Below are positions 18,485 to 29,056 of a stretch of DNA of 64,000 nt, one piece after another. The notes below the pieces were generated by a model. That model saw only the letters and a list, made by a program, of their open reading frames with translations. It ran no database searches and had not been told where the DNA came from. Positions within the stretch are counted from its first letter, which is position 1; each line of letters starts with the position of its first letter. The position numbers and the translations under genes were made by a program. The stretch comes from Achromobacter sp. Root83 (GTDB taxonomy: Bacteria > Pseudomonadota > Gammaproteobacteria > Burkholderiales > Burkholderiaceae_B), in assembly GCF_001428845.1 (NCBI RefSeq), contig NZ_LMIU01000001.1, forward strand, positions 310,984 through 374,983. Direction: 5' to 3'.

Positions 18485-21400
18485 ATGATGTCCAAGCTTC
18501 GTTCGTTGATTGTCTGGTCCGTGGTCTTCACCCAATTGTGGACGCCGGTGCTGGCGCAGACCCTGCCGATTTCGGTGGACAAGAGCGTGCCCGGGCAGAA
18601 GCCGACGGTGGGCGTCAGCAACGGCGTGCCGGTCATCAACATCGCGCCGCCGTCGGCGGGGGGCGTCTCCAACAACCGCTACACGCAGTTCAACGTGGGC
18701 CCGTCGGGCGTGGTGCTGAACAACAGCGGCGGCGCAAGCCAGACTCAGCTTGCCGGACAGGTGGCGGGCAACGTCATGCTGGGCAACCAGCGCGCCGCCA
18801 CCATCTTGAACCAGGTCACCGCGCCCAACCCCTCGCAACTGATGGGCATGCTGGAAGTCGCGGGCAACCGGGCCAATGTCATCGTTGCCAACCCGGCCGG
18901 CATCACGTGCAACGGCTGCGGATTCTTGAACGCGGGCCGCGCCACCTTGACCACCGGGCGGCCGCAAGTCGGGCCCGACGGAAGCATCGCGCTGGACGTG
19001 GCCGCGGGCAAGATCCGCGTCGAAGGTGAAGGCCTGTACGGGGCCAACGTCAGCCAGGTCGATCTGATCGCGCGGTCGCTGGAGATCAACGCCGGCGTCT
19101 GGGCGGACCGGCTCACGATGACGGCGGGCGCGGCGCGCGTGGACTACGCGACGGGCGCCGTATCGGCCCAGGCGGGAGACGGGGCCGCGCCCGCGGTGGC
19201 GCTGGATACCGCCGCCCTGGGCGGCATGTACGCCAACAGCATCCGGCTGATCGGCACCGAGGCCGGCGTGGGCGTGAACGTGGGCGGCGATCTGGTGGCC
19301 CTGACGGGCGACCTGCAGGTCAGCGCGGCGGGCGACGTGCGCATCGCGCCCAGCGCCACCATGCAGGCGGCACGCGATCTGCGGCTGACGGCCGGGCGCG
19401 ACCTGGCCGTGGATGGCGCGGCGCAGGCCGCGGGCGCCGTTGCGCTCGCGGCGGGCCGCAACGCCGAGATCAAGGGCGCGGTCGGCGCCGGCGGGCCGCT
19501 GGATGTGGACGCCGCGGGCGACGCGACCGTGGCCGCGCAAGGCGCATTGCAGGCCCAGGGCGCGCTGCGCATCGCGGCGGGGCAGGATCTGTTGCTGGGC
19601 GGATCCCTGCTCATGGGCGGCCAGGACGTGCGCGTGGAGTCCGGGCGCAATGTGCGGATCGGCGGCAATGCGTCCACACCCGGCACGACGCCGCCGGCCA
19701 CCGGCGGCTCGGGCTCGGCGGCCGGCGGAACTTCGTCGGGCGGCGCGGGATCGGGCAGCGCTTCGGGCGCGGGCGGTTCTTCCACGGACGGCACGGCATC
19801 GGCCGCATCCGGCGGCGCCGGTCAGGCCGGCGCCGATTCCAGCGGTCTGGTCACGGCCCGGGGCGGCATCGCCCTGAGGGCCGGCCGCGACATGACGCTG
19901 CCCGCGCAGGTGACGGCGGCCGGCGCGCTGCATGCGCAGGCCGGCGCGGACCTGACCACGGGCGCAACCGCCCAGTTGCAGTCGGGCGGACCGGCGACGA
20001 TACGCGCCGGCGCGGACCTGCGCGTGGGCGGCTTGGTCGGCGCGCGCGGCGACGTGTCGCTGATGGCGGGCCGCGACGCCCTGGTGTCCGGCAAGGGCGC
20101 GGCCACCGGCCGCCTTGCCATGGACGCCGGGGGCGACCTGCGCCTTGAGGCGCCCGCGCAATGGGATGCCGAAGGCGCCGCGGCCGCAAAAGCGGGCGGT
20201 GACATGGCGCTGGCCGGCGTGCTGCGCGCCAACGGCGACACGGTAATCACGGCCGGCGGCAAGCTGGCGATCGACGGCGCCGTCTCGGCCGCTTCCGGCG
20301 GCATGAATGCCTCTGCGGGCGGCGATGTATCCGTGGGCGCGCAGGCGCAGGTGGCCGCGGCCGGACCCGTCGGCCTGAACGCGGGAGGCAACCTGCAAAG
20401 CTTCGGCAAGGTCACGTCGCTGAAAGACCTGTCGCTGCAGGCGGCTCGCAACCTTGCGCTGGACGGCGAGACGCTCGCCACCGGCGATCTGCGGTTGCAG
20501 GCGGGCGAAGTTCTGGCGGCGTCTTCCGCGTCGCGGCTTCAAGCAGACGGTTCGGTGATGGCTGCCGCGGGCAACGCATCGCTGGCAGGCCTGCTCATCG
20601 CGGGCCAGTCCGCGCAAGTGAACACGCGGGACGGCCTGCGCGTGGACGGCACGTTGCTGGCTGACGCGGGCACGCTCAAGGCCATCAGCGGCGGCGACGT
20701 GACGCTGGGAAGCGCCAGCGTGCTGCAGGCGGGCCGGCAGCTCGACGCGCAGGCGGGCGGCAAGCTGCTTGCGGACGGCACCATCTCAGGTGAAACAGAC
20801 ATCCGGGTTTCCGCGGGGACCAACGCCGAACTGAATGGCAAGACGGTCGCCAACGGCGCCCTGCGTGCCGAAGCGGGCGCGGACCTGACCATCGGACAGG
20901 CAGGCCTGGCGCAGGGCAGCGGCATGTTGTTCCTGGGCGCGGGCCAGGACCTGCGTGTGGCGGGTACGGCCGGCACCGCGGACATGGGGCAGGGGGGCGA
21001 CGGCTTCCTGCAGGCCCAGGCGGCGCGAGACATCTTCGTGACCGGCATCGTGACGGCAGGCACGCCTGCCAGCCTGTCCGCAACGCGCAACCTCGGCATC
21101 GACGGCACGGTGACGGCGCTGGGGGGTGGACTCACGGCCGACGCCGGCGATCAGTTGCGCGTCGGCGCAACCGGCCGCATGCAGGCCGCGCAGAACCTGA
21201 TTGCCCGCTCGGGTGGAGACCTGGACTCTGACGGTGTCTTAGTCGCGGGCGGCGGCCTTGCGCTGACGGCCACGGGCGATGCTCGTTTGGGCGGCACCGC
21301 GGCCGCGCTGGGCGACGCCGCCGCGGGCAACCTGCTACTGGGCGCACGCGATGTGACGGTCAAGCAGGGCGGGCAGTTGCAGGCCGCGGGGACACTGACG

Positions 21401-24400
21401 GCGCAAGCCCAGCGTGATCTTGTTGCCGCCGGCAGGCTGGCCTCGGTAGAGGACATGATGCTGGCCGCCGCGCGCGATGCGCGCGTGGACGGCACGGCGG
21501 CCAGCGATACGAACCTGTCGCTCACCGGCCGCAACGTGGCCGTGGGCGCGGCGGGCCTGGCGCAAGCCGCCGGCACGCTCACCGCCACGGCGCAAGGCAC
21601 GCTGCTCGCCGTGGGTAGCATGTTGGCGGGCGTCACGCAGACGCTCACGGCCGGCGACGACATGACCGTGGACGGCACCGTCGCGGCATTGCAAGGCGAC
21701 CTGACGCTGGAAACCCTGCGGGGCAATCTGGTCCTGGGCACCGCGTCGAACCAGCAGGCGGGCGGGATGCTGGCCGCCACCGCCGGCGGTGCGCTGCAGG
21801 CCTTGGGATCGGCGGCCGCCGGGCAAGGCCTGACGCTGCGCGCGGGCACGGACGCCACGCTGGGCGGCATCGCCGCCGCGCGGGCAGGCAACGTCACCGC
21901 CACCGCCAACCGGAATCTGACGACCACCGCCGACGGCCGAATTCAGGCCGCCGACGCCATTGACCTCGAGTCTGGCGGCGCGCTGCAGAATGCCGGCATC
22001 CTATCGGCCGCGGGCGCGGCCACGCTGCTGGCCCGAACCTCCCTCAATAATTCGGGTTCGGTGCTGGCGGGCGGCGACGTCAACGCCACCGCGCTGGGCG
22101 CGCTGACCAACGCCGGCCGCTTCATCGCGGGCGTCGACGAAGACGGCGCGCTCAGCCTGCCGGGCAGCGTCAAGCTGACCGCCGCCTTCATCACCCATCC
22201 GGGCATCAGCGCGGCCGGCAAAGACATGACCTTGTTCGCGGACGGCATGGACCTGTCCGCCGGCAACCTGTCGTCCATCGGCAAACTCGCGCTGACCTCG
22301 CCCGGCGACATCGCCACGCGCAACGCCGTCCTCCACGGCGGCACCCTCGACATCGCCGCCGCCAACCTGCGCAACCAGGGCGGCAAGCTGACGTCTGCCG
22401 GCGACGCCGTGCTGACACTGGGCGCCGAACTCGACAACACCACCGGACTGATCGCCGCCGCCGGCAATATGCAGATCGAAGCGGCCCGCGTCGGCAACGC
22501 CGCCGGCACGCTGGCGGGTGGGGACCTGACCCTGGCCGCAGCCGGCGCTGTCGACAACCGCGGCGGCCTGATCCAGGCCGACGAAACCCTGACCCTGAAC
22601 GCCGCCGGCCTGGACAACAGCGCCACGCTGACCGCCGCCGCAGCGCCGCCCAAGGGCGTGCTGGGCAAGCTGGTCACCATCGTCGCCGACCGCGTCAACA
22701 ACCAGGGCGGCTCCATCAGTGCCGGCCAGGACCTCGCGATCACCACCGGGGAACTGGACAACGCTGGCGGCGAAGTCGCCGCCCAGCGCTACGCGACGGT
22801 AGACGCCGCGCTGCTCAAGAACAGCCAGGGCAAGGTGATGGCCGGCGAACGCCTCGCCATCATGATCCAGGCCCTGCAGGGGCTCGGCGCCCTGCAGTCC
22901 GCGCAGGACCTGTCCTTCACCTACACGGGGTCGCTCAACCAGACCGGCGACATTGCAGCGGGCCGCGATCTGAGCATGTCCGTCGGCGGCGCCATGGACA
23001 ACAGCGCCACGGTCAGCGCTGGCCGCGACCTGACCATCTCGGCCGCCTCGCTCAACAACCAGGCCAGCGGCGAGCTGCTGGCCGGGCGCAACAACACCAT
23101 CAATGTCACCAACGGCCTGACGAACTCCGGCCTCATCGACGGCGGAGCGACCAACATCAACGCACGCCGCGTCGACAACTTCGGGCGCATCTACGGCAAC
23201 ACCATTTCGATCCGCGCGGGCGAGCTGGTCAACGGCGCGGGCCCGGGCGGCGGCGCCGTCATTGCAGCGCGCGGCGACCTGGACCTGGGCGTGGGATCGC
23301 TGGTGAACCGCGACCACGCGCTGATCTACGCGGGCGCCGATCTGCGCATCGGCGGCATGCTGGACGCCAACCGCAAAGCCATCGGCCAGGCCGTGTCGCT
23401 GCTGAATGCGTCAGCCACTGTCGAGGCAGCGGGGAATGCGGCGATCTCGGCCGCGTCGCTGCAGAACGTCAACACCAACTTCGTCAGCCAGACGCTGCCG
23501 GTCCTGACGGTCCCCAAGCTGTATGTGACCCCGGCCGGGTCGACGGACATGTACGACATGGAGACCAACTGGTTCTGCGACCAGGTAACGCCAATGTGCG
23601 GCAAGGTTCCCGAATGGTTGAACGACGATCCGGAGCGCCGCTTCCTGTTGCCGTCGGACAGGTATCCGGCATCGCGATTTGGGCCGCCGTTTGATTATGT
23701 GCCGAACATCAAGGGCCGGGCAGGTCAGACCGCGCCGATCCCGGTGACGTATTTCGCACAAATGGAATCCTGCGGGGGCGATGCCGGCAATTGCATGGTT
23801 ACGCCGGAGCGTTTTGTGTACGCCAACGATGCGCCGATCTGGGCGGTCTTTGGCGTCACGCCGCCATCGGGTCCTCTGCCGGTCTGGCAGCCGCTGCAAC
23901 AAGACTGTTTCGGCCCGGAAGCATGCGCTGCTGAAGCTGCGCGTCGCCAGGCGTACGAAGATGCCTACACAGCATTCAAGGCCCAGCATCTCGAACTGGA
24001 CCAGCGCATCCGCGAGTTCAACGCCGACTTCGACAACCGCCTCGTAGGCACCTTCACCTACTACCAGGTTGACGAAACCGTCACCGAAACCCGCACCGTC
24101 TCATCAGACCCCGCCAAGATCCTGTCGGGCGGCTCCATGACGCTTACCGGCACCGTCACCAACGACAAGAGCCAGATCGCCGCGGGCGGCACCCTGTCCG
24201 TCGCCGGCCCCGCCATCAACAATATCGGCGCCGGCGGTGAGCGGATCATTACCCGCATCGGCACCCTTACCGTCACCCAGGCACGCGACCGCGACCGCAA
24301 GGACACCACCAGCGCCTACACGCAAACCCTGGCCGCAGAATCCATCGAACTGCCCGTCGGCACCTCCGGCGGCAACGTGTCTGTTTCGCTCAGCGGCGGC

Positions 24401-27400
24401 GCACCCGGCGCCAGCGGCGCCACTGCGCCCGGCCCCGTCCTGATCGCCAGCATCGGCTTGCCCGGCGGCAACGTCGTGCGCACGGTCTCCAACCCGGCAA
24501 CCATCCCGGACAGCCAGCTCTTCGCCGTCAACGGCACGCCCGACGCGCCCTACGTCGTTGCCACCGACCCGCGCTTTGTCGGCAACCGCCCCACGGTCTC
24601 CAGCGACTACCTGTTCGACCTGCTGCAGCAGCCCGGCGCACCCGTCGGCAACAGCGGCGCCTCCGGATCCGTCAACGCCGGCCTCGGCAACCGACTCGGC
24701 GGCCTGAACGCCCTGATCCCAGCCGGCGCAAAATTCCTCACACCGTCCGGCCAGCCCCGTCGCCTGGGCGACGGCTTCTACGAACAGAAACTTGTCGCCG
24801 ACCAGATCCTGGCTACCTCCGGCCAGCGCTTCCTGGAAGGTTTCGGCGACAACGACAGCCAGTACAAGGCATTGCTCGCCAACGGCGCGCAGTTCGCGCT
24901 GGACAACGGCATCAAGCTGGGCGCCGCGCTGACCGAAGCGCAGCAACGCCAGCTCACCACCGACCTGGTCTGGCTGGTCGAGCAGACCGTCACGCTGCCC
25001 GACGGCAGCACCGAGACCGTGCTGGTGCCGCAGGTCTACCTGCTGGTGCGTGAAGGCGATCTGAAGGGCGACGGCACCCTCATGGCCGGCCGCGACGTCA
25101 AGCTTGCGGCCGACGGCGACATCGTCAACAGCGGCACCATCGGCTCGCGCGACGCCACCGTCATGACCGCCGCCAACATCATCAACCAGGCCGGCGGCCT
25201 GATCCAGGGCGCCGTCGTCGACCTTGCGGCGCGCGAAGACCTGACCAATCTGGTGTCGCTGATCAAGGGCGACTACGTCGCCCTGTCGGCGGGACGCGAC
25301 ATCGCGCTGACCTCGACCGCGGCTACGGAGAACAACGGCGCCACATGGGGTTCGTACGTCTCCGGCGTATCGCGCGTGGACGCGGGCAACCTCAGCATGC
25401 AGGCAGGACGCGATCTCAACCTGACGGCGGCGCAAGTCACGGTCAAGGACGACGCGCGTCTGCAGGCGGGCCGTGACATCAACCTCGCCACGCTTGAAGA
25501 AAGCCACGGCGAGTCGCTGGCGCGGAACAAGAAGAACCGCCACGACCTGAGCACCAGCACTGAAATCGGTTCGGTGATCGCGGCGGGTGGAAACCTTACG
25601 CTGATCGCCGGGCAGGATGTGAATGCGCGCGCGGCGGATGTCACGGCGGGGAAGCAACTTGCCGTGGGCGCCGGCCGAGACATCAACCTGACGGCGGGCG
25701 TGGAGACCGGCTCGGCTTACGACGAAACGCACTACAAGACCAGTGGGTTTATGTCGTCGAAGACGACGCACACGATCACATCTAGCGACTGGGCAACGGC
25801 CAAGGGTTCGAACTTCACGGGCGACACGGTTGCGCTCATGGCAGGACGCGACCTGACCGTGCAAGGATCCAACGTCATTGGCGATAACGACGTATTGCTG
25901 ATGGCAAACCGCGATATCACCATCGCGGCGGCGGCCGAATCGTACAAGGACTATCAGTACGAAAAAGTGACGCGATCGGGCCTGGGCGGCGGTGGCGGCT
26001 TCAACATCGGCTATAGCAAGCAAGCCCGAACCGATTGGATGAAGGGCGAGAGCGGCGGCTATTCCAGCAGCACCGTAGGTAGCGTCGGTGGCAATGTGAC
26101 CATCGACGCCGGGCGCGACGTGGGCGTGTTTGCCAGCAACGTGCTGGCGCAGGACGGCGATATCTCGATAGCCGGCCGCAATGTGGCCATCGTTGCCGGG
26201 GTGGGTGAGGCCCGCCAGCACGAATATCACGAGTTGAAGCAGTCCGGGATCACCATAGGCGTAGCTGGTGGCGTGCTGGGCGCGGCCCAACAAATACACG
26301 GCACGCTCAAGCAGGCAGGCGAAGCCAAGAGCGGCCGCTTGGCGGCGGTCAAGGTGGGGCAGGCGGCCTATCAAGCCGTGCAGGCCAATCGCATGATGGA
26401 TGCAGCGAAAGGTTCCGAGGCGACGACAGCCCAAAAGGAAGCCGCAAGCGCCCAAATCCAGATCAGCATGGGGGCCAGCAAATCGGTCAGTGAAACGAAG
26501 CGCACGCAAGAGACTGCATTCGGCTCATCCGTCATGGCGGGCGGCAACGTCTCGATCGTCGCGCTGGGCGAGCGTGGCGTGGCCGGCTCGGGCAACCTGT
26601 CGATCATTGGAAGCGATGTCAGTGGTAAGAACGTGCTGCTGGCGGCAACGAACGACCTCTTTCTGCTGAGCCAGGCACAAACGGCAACGGAAGTCTCCAC
26701 CAACAAGAACAGCGGCTGGAAGGTCGGCGTGGGCATCGGCGTATCCGACAGTGGCAGCGGTGGTGGCATCAACATCTTCGCGAGCGGATACGCGGGAAAA
26801 GGCAACGCCAACGGCAACGGCACGACCTATCGGGAAACCCAGGTCAGCGCACAGGACAACCTGACGCTGATCTCGGGTCGGGACACCGTGCTGATGGGCG
26901 CCCAGGCGCGCGCCGACAGCATCCGCGCCGACATCGGCCGCAATCTGACGATCGCCAGCCAACAGGACACGGACCGCTACAACGCCAAGCAAAGCCAGAT
27001 CAACGCGGGCGGCAGCTTCAGTTTCGGCTCCATGTCCGGCAGCGCCTATATCGGCGCCAGCACGGGCAAGACCAAGTCGAACTACGACAGCGTGGCCGAA
27101 CAGTCCGGGCTGTACGCTGGGACGGGCGGCTTCGATATCTACGTCGGCAAGCACACGCAGTTGGACGGCGGGGTGATCGCGAGCGACGCGGCGGCGGCCA
27201 AGAACAAGCTGTCGACCGAGACCTTTGGCTATACGGACCTGCAGAACAAGGCCGAATACAAGTCCACCACCGTCGGCGTGAACCTGGGCATGTCGGGCGC
27301 GTTCGACGTCGCCAACAAGGGCGGCGCAAACGCCATCGGCCCGTCGGGCTTGAGCTTTGCCCAGACCAGCGGAAGCGATTCTGGCACGACCTACGCAGCG

Positions 27401-28795
27401 ATTGCGCCGGGCACGATCGAGGTGCGCTCGGACAAGGATACCGGTCGGGATAGTACGGCGGGCTTGAGCCGGGACACTGCGGGCGCCAATGGCAGCATCG
27501 GGCAGATCTTCGACAAGGACAAAGTCCGCGAGCAACTGGAGTTCCAGCAGGCGTTTGGCCAGCTGGGGATGCAGATTGCGGGGGATGTGCTGAAGGATCT
27601 GAAGAAGGATAACCCCGATCTTTGGGGTGAAGGCAAAGCAGGCGCGATTGCAATGCATGCCGCAATCGCGGGGATTGGTGCGGCGTTGGGAGGGGGGAAT
27701 GTAGCGGGTGCGATTGGGGGGACTATTGCTGGTGATCTGGCGAGCAACTTAGTCCAAGACCAGATCGCTCAAGCGGTGGCGGGTTTGCCTGAAGGTATGC
27801 GCGACCAGGTGTCGAAGGTGATCACCAACGTTGTGGCGAGCGCGGCTGGAGGGGCCGTCGGGGGACTTAGTGGCGCAGGAGGGGCATCGCTTGCTGATAT
27901 GTACAACAAACAGTTGCACGAGGACGATTACAAGTACGCCAAGTCGAATGCGAAAGATATCGCTAAAAGACTGGGTATCACGGAGGAGGCTGCCGAGGCA
28001 AGAATACTTGCAGCGCTACTCCAGGGCATGGACCAGGACGCGTCGGGGCAAGCGGCAGGAAAGGTGGACTGGGAGTTGCGTGGGTTGATGGGTTGTGGAG
28101 ATCTAAAGTGCTTTAGCGGGTCAAAAGATCCGGATTACGCAAATTCGTCGGTGAATACAGAATATATCTTGTCAAATTGGGATGCCTATAGTCGAGCAAG
28201 AGAATTCTTAGGGCAAGGGCAGACTTATAATGAAAGGGTGGCCGCCAATGTCAAAAATGATCCAGTGGGCACTGCCTTATTGGGTGGGATGTCGATGGCA
28301 TACGGTGTCGCGTTGACAGGATCCATTCCGACGTGGAACGTGTTGGTTACCGGTGGGATTATTGGCGGGTCAGTTAATGCCGGATCTCAGTATGTCGTAA
28401 ACGGACAAGTAAATTGGAGTGATACTGGAATGGCCGGCGTGACTGGTGCCTTAACCGGTGGTACTAAACTGTGGCCTGGTGTTCTCATTAATGCGGGCGG
28501 GGCGTTGGTTGGATCTTCGATTAAGGGGGAAAATCCTAATGGTGGAATGGCGGGGGCAGCTCTTGGAACTCTGGTAGGTTTTGGTATCGGCACAAAGATA
28601 GAGAATGGGTTGGCTAATATATATAATCCATGGTATCGAGCAGATTGGATTGATATGGGGATGGGTTTGTCTCGCTTCTCCAGCCCTAGTAACATTCCTT
28701 GGATATCAGGCGCGGGATTGGGGGCATTTGGCTCTGAAACGACGAATTCGGTGGTTAATATTCTATTAAATAACTGGGCTCAAAGTGGTAGGTGA
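18485..28795 (+). CDS. Filamentous haemagglutinin / CdiA-type TPS effector
   Basis: The 3,436-residue secreted effector starts with a short signal peptide (MMSKLRSLIVWS... to VLAQ). The TPS secretion domain has an NPNL-like NPSQL at residues 115-119, NPAGI at 136-140 and the CNGCGF motif at 142-147. A Gly/Ser-rich linker (about 396-457) interrupts a long beta-helix of 20-residue AGRDL-type repeats. A cysteine-pair insert occupies about 1,666-1,870. Haemagglutinin repeats resume from about 2,195 to 2,940, then a pretoxin region with MYNKQLH at 3,139-3,145. The last 290 residues form an unfamiliar C-terminal domain with GxxxG-rich hydrophobic stretches (about 3,261-3,300, 3,317-3,349, 3,356-3,382), encoded by AT-richer DNA. 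The role is adhesion or contact-dependent inhibition. I chose ATG 18485; GTG 18479 is also possible. Confidence 0.93.
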   Translation: MMSKLRSLIVWSVVFTQLWTPVLAQTLPISVDKSVPGQKPTVGVSNGVPVINIAPPSAGGVSNNRYTQFNVGPSGVVLNNSGGASQTQLAGQVAGNVMLGNQRAATILNQVTAPNPSQLMGMLEVAGNRANVIVANPAGITCNGCGFLNAGRATLTTGRPQVGPDGSIALDVAAGKIRVEGEGLYGANVSQVDLIARSLEINAGVWADRLTMTAGAARVDYATGAVSAQAGDGAAPAVALDTAALGGMYANSIRLIGTEAGVGVNVGGDLVALTGDLQVSAAGDVRIAPSATMQAARDLRLTAGRDLAVDGAAQAAGAVALAAGRNAEIKGAVGAGGPLDVDAAGDATVAAQGALQAQGALRIAAGQDLLLGGSLLMGGQDVRVESGRNVRIGGNASTPGTTPPATGGSGSAAGGTSSGGAGSGSASGAGGSSTDGTASAASGGAGQAGADSSGLVTARGGIALRAGRDMTLPAQVTAAGALHAQAGADLTTGATAQLQSGGPATIRAGADLRVGGLVGARGDVSLMAGRDALVSGKGAATGRLAMDAGGDLRLEAPAQWDAEGAAAAKAGGDMALAGVLRANGDTVITAGGKLAIDGAVSAASGGMNASAGGDVSVGAQAQVAAAGPVGLNAGGNLQSFGKVTSLKDLSLQAARNLALDGETLATGDLRLQAGEVLAASSASRLQADGSVMAAAGNASLAGLLIAGQSAQVNTRDGLRVDGTLLADAGTLKAISGGDVTLGSASVLQAGRQLDAQAGGKLLADGTISGETDIRVSAGTNAELNGKTVANGALRAEAGADLTIGQAGLAQGSGMLFLGAGQDLRVAGTAGTADMGQGGDGFLQAQAARDIFVTGIVTAGTPASLSATRNLGIDGTVTALGGGLTADAGDQLRVGATGRMQAAQNLIARSGGDLDSDGVLVAGGGLALTATGDARLGGTAAALGDAAAGNLLLGARDVTVKQGGQLQAAGTLTAQAQRDLVAAGRLASVEDMMLAAARDARVDGTAASDTNLSLTGRNVAVGAAGLAQAAGTLTATAQGTLLAVGSMLAGVTQTLTAGDDMTVDGTVAALQGDLTLETLRGNLVLGTASNQQAGGMLAATAGGALQALGSAAAGQGLTLRAGTDATLGGIAAARAGNVTATANRNLTTTADGRIQAADAIDLESGGALQNAGILSAAGAATLLARTSLNNSGSVLAGGDVNATALGALTNAGRFIAGVDEDGALSLPGSVKLTAAFITHPGISAAGKDMTLFADGMDLSAGNLSSIGKLALTSPGDIATRNAVLHGGTLDIAAANLRNQGGKLTSAGDAVLTLGAELDNTTGLIAAAGNMQIEAARVGNAAGTLAGGDLTLAAAGAVDNRGGLIQADETLTLNAAGLDNSATLTAAAAPPKGVLGKLVTIVADRVNNQGGSISAGQDLAITTGELDNAGGEVAAQRYATVDAALLKNSQGKVMAGERLAIMIQALQGLGALQSAQDLSFTYTGSLNQTGDIAAGRDLSMSVGGAMDNSATVSAGRDLTISAASLNNQASGELLAGRNNTINVTNGLTNSGLIDGGATNINARRVDNFGRIYGNTISIRAGELVNGAGPGGGAVIAARGDLDLGVGSLVNRDHALIYAGADLRIGGMLDANRKAIGQAVSLLNASATVEAAGNAAISAASLQNVNTNFVSQTLPVLTVPKLYVTPAGSTDMYDMETNWFCDQVTPMCGKVPEWLNDDPERRFLLPSDRYPASRFGPPFDYVPNIKGRAGQTAPIPVTYFAQMESCGGDAGNCMVTPERFVYANDAPIWAVFGVTPPSGPLPVWQPLQQDCFGPEACAAEAARRQAYEDAYTAFKAQHLELDQRIREFNADFDNRLVGTFTYYQVDETVTETRTVSSDPAKILSGGSMTLTGTVTNDKSQIAAGGTLSVAGPAINNIGAGGERIITRIGTLTVTQARDRDRKDTTSAYTQTLAAESIELPVGTSGGNVSVSLSGGAPGASGATAPGPVLIASIGLPGGNVVRTVSNPATIPDSQLFAVNGTPDAPYVVATDPRFVGNRPTVSSDYLFDLLQQPGAPVGNSGASGSVNAGLGNRLGGLNALIPAGAKFLTPSGQPRRLGDGFYEQKLVADQILATSGQRFLEGFGDNDSQYKALLANGAQFALDNGIKLGAALTEAQQRQLTTDLVWLVEQTVTLPDGSTETVLVPQVYLLVREGDLKGDGTLMAGRDVKLAADGDIVNSGTIGSRDATVMTAANIINQAGGLIQGAVVDLAAREDLTNLVSLIKGDYVALSAGRDIALTSTAATENNGATWGSYVSGVSRVDAGNLSMQAGRDLNLTAAQVTVKDDARLQAGRDINLATLEESHGESLARNKKNRHDLSTSTEIGSVIAAGGNLTLIAGQDVNARAADVTAGKQLAVGAGRDINLTAGVETGSAYDETHYKTSGFMSSKTTHTITSSDWATAKGSNFTGDTVALMAGRDLTVQGSNVIGDNDVLLMANRDITIAAAAESYKDYQYEKVTRSGLGGGGGFNIGYSKQARTDWMKGESGGYSSSTVGSVGGNVTIDAGRDVGVFASNVLAQDGDISIAGRNVAIVAGVGEARQHEYHELKQSGITIGVAGGVLGAAQQIHGTLKQAGEAKSGRLAAVKVGQAAYQAVQANRMMDAAKGSEATTAQKEAASAQIQISMGASKSVSETKRTQETAFGSSVMAGGNVSIVALGERGVAGSGNLSIIGSDVSGKNVLLAATNDLFLLSQAQTATEVSTNKNSGWKVGVGIGVSDSGSGGGINIFASGYAGKGNANGNGTTYRETQVSAQDNLTLISGRDTVLMGAQARADSIRADIGRNLTIASQQDTDRYNAKQSQINAGGSFSFGSMSGSAYIGASTGKTKSNYDSVAEQSGLYAGTGGFDIYVGKHTQLDGGVIASDAAAAKNKLSTETFGYTDLQNKAEYKSTTVGVNLGMSGAFDVANKGGANAIGPSGLSFAQTSGSDSGTTYAAIAPGTIEVRSDKDTGRDSTAGLSRDTAGANGSIGQIFDKDKVREQLEFQQAFGQLGMQIAGDVLKDLKKDNPDLWGEGKAGAIAMHAAIAGIGAALGGGNVAGAIGGTIAGDLASNLVQDQIAQAVAGLPEGMRDQVSKVITNVVASAAGGAVGGLSGAGGASLADMYNKQLHEDDYKYAKSNAKDIAKRLGITEEAAEARILAALLQGMDQDASGQAAGKVDWELRGLMGCGDLKCFSGSKDPDYANSSVNTEYILSNWDAYSRAREFLGQGQTYNERVAANVKNDPVGTALLGGMSMAYGVALTGSIPTWNVLVTGGIIGGSVNAGSQYVVNGQVNWSDTGMAGVTGALTGGTKLWPGVLINAGGALVGSSIKGENPNGGMAGAALGTLVGFGIGTKIENGLANIYNPWYRADWIDMGMGLSRFSSPSNIPWISGAGLGAFGSETTNSVVNILLNNWAQSGR

Positions 28796-28799
28796 TTGG

Positions 28800-29027
28800 A
28801 TGCTTGCGTTTTTGGTAAAAAAGTATATTTTCTTTGTAGTGTTTTTCCTGTTACTATTTTTTTTGGGCGGGGTATTATTTCATTTTTTATTCATCCCTAT
28901 ATTGACGATGATGTCTACGGGTGTGTATGAATTTCCCTCTCTAGATAGAATTATTTCACATGGAAAATTCATGGTAATTGTCTCTCCAATTTGTGCGGCC
29001 GCAGTTACCCTGCTTTTGAAGCGTTGA
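28800..29027 (+). CDS. Small membrane protein, candidate immunity protein
   Basis: This 75-residue protein begins five bases after the effector stop. It has a long first hydrophobic stretch (YIFFVVFFLLLFFLGGVLFH, extending through LFIPILTMM) and a second near the C-terminus (FMVIVSPICAAAVTLLL), so it is probably an inner-membrane hairpin. AGGTG precedes the ATG at a spacing of six bases and overlaps the effector stop, pointing to translational coupling. The DNA is distinctly AT-rich. Position and topology match immunity proteins of membrane-acting contact-dependent toxins, such as CdiI of E. coli EC93. No family is recognised, and the immunity role is inference. Confidence 0.7.
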   Translation: MLAFLVKKYIFFVVFFLLLFFLGGVLFHFLFIPILTMMSTGVYEFPSLDRIISHGKFMVIVSPICAAAVTLLLKR

Positions 29028-29056
29028 TAAATAAAATGGCCTAATCTGAAATAGTC

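Noticed and set aside
18356-20617. A 753-residue open frame on the minus strand
   Set aside because: It lies opposite the effector gene; high GC and repeat structure keep several frames open there. Its protein is Arg/Gly/His-rich without motifs.
24104-26509. An 801-residue open frame on the minus strand
   Set aside because: Same cause as the previous: it mirrors the effector repeats and has no start signal or family resemblance.
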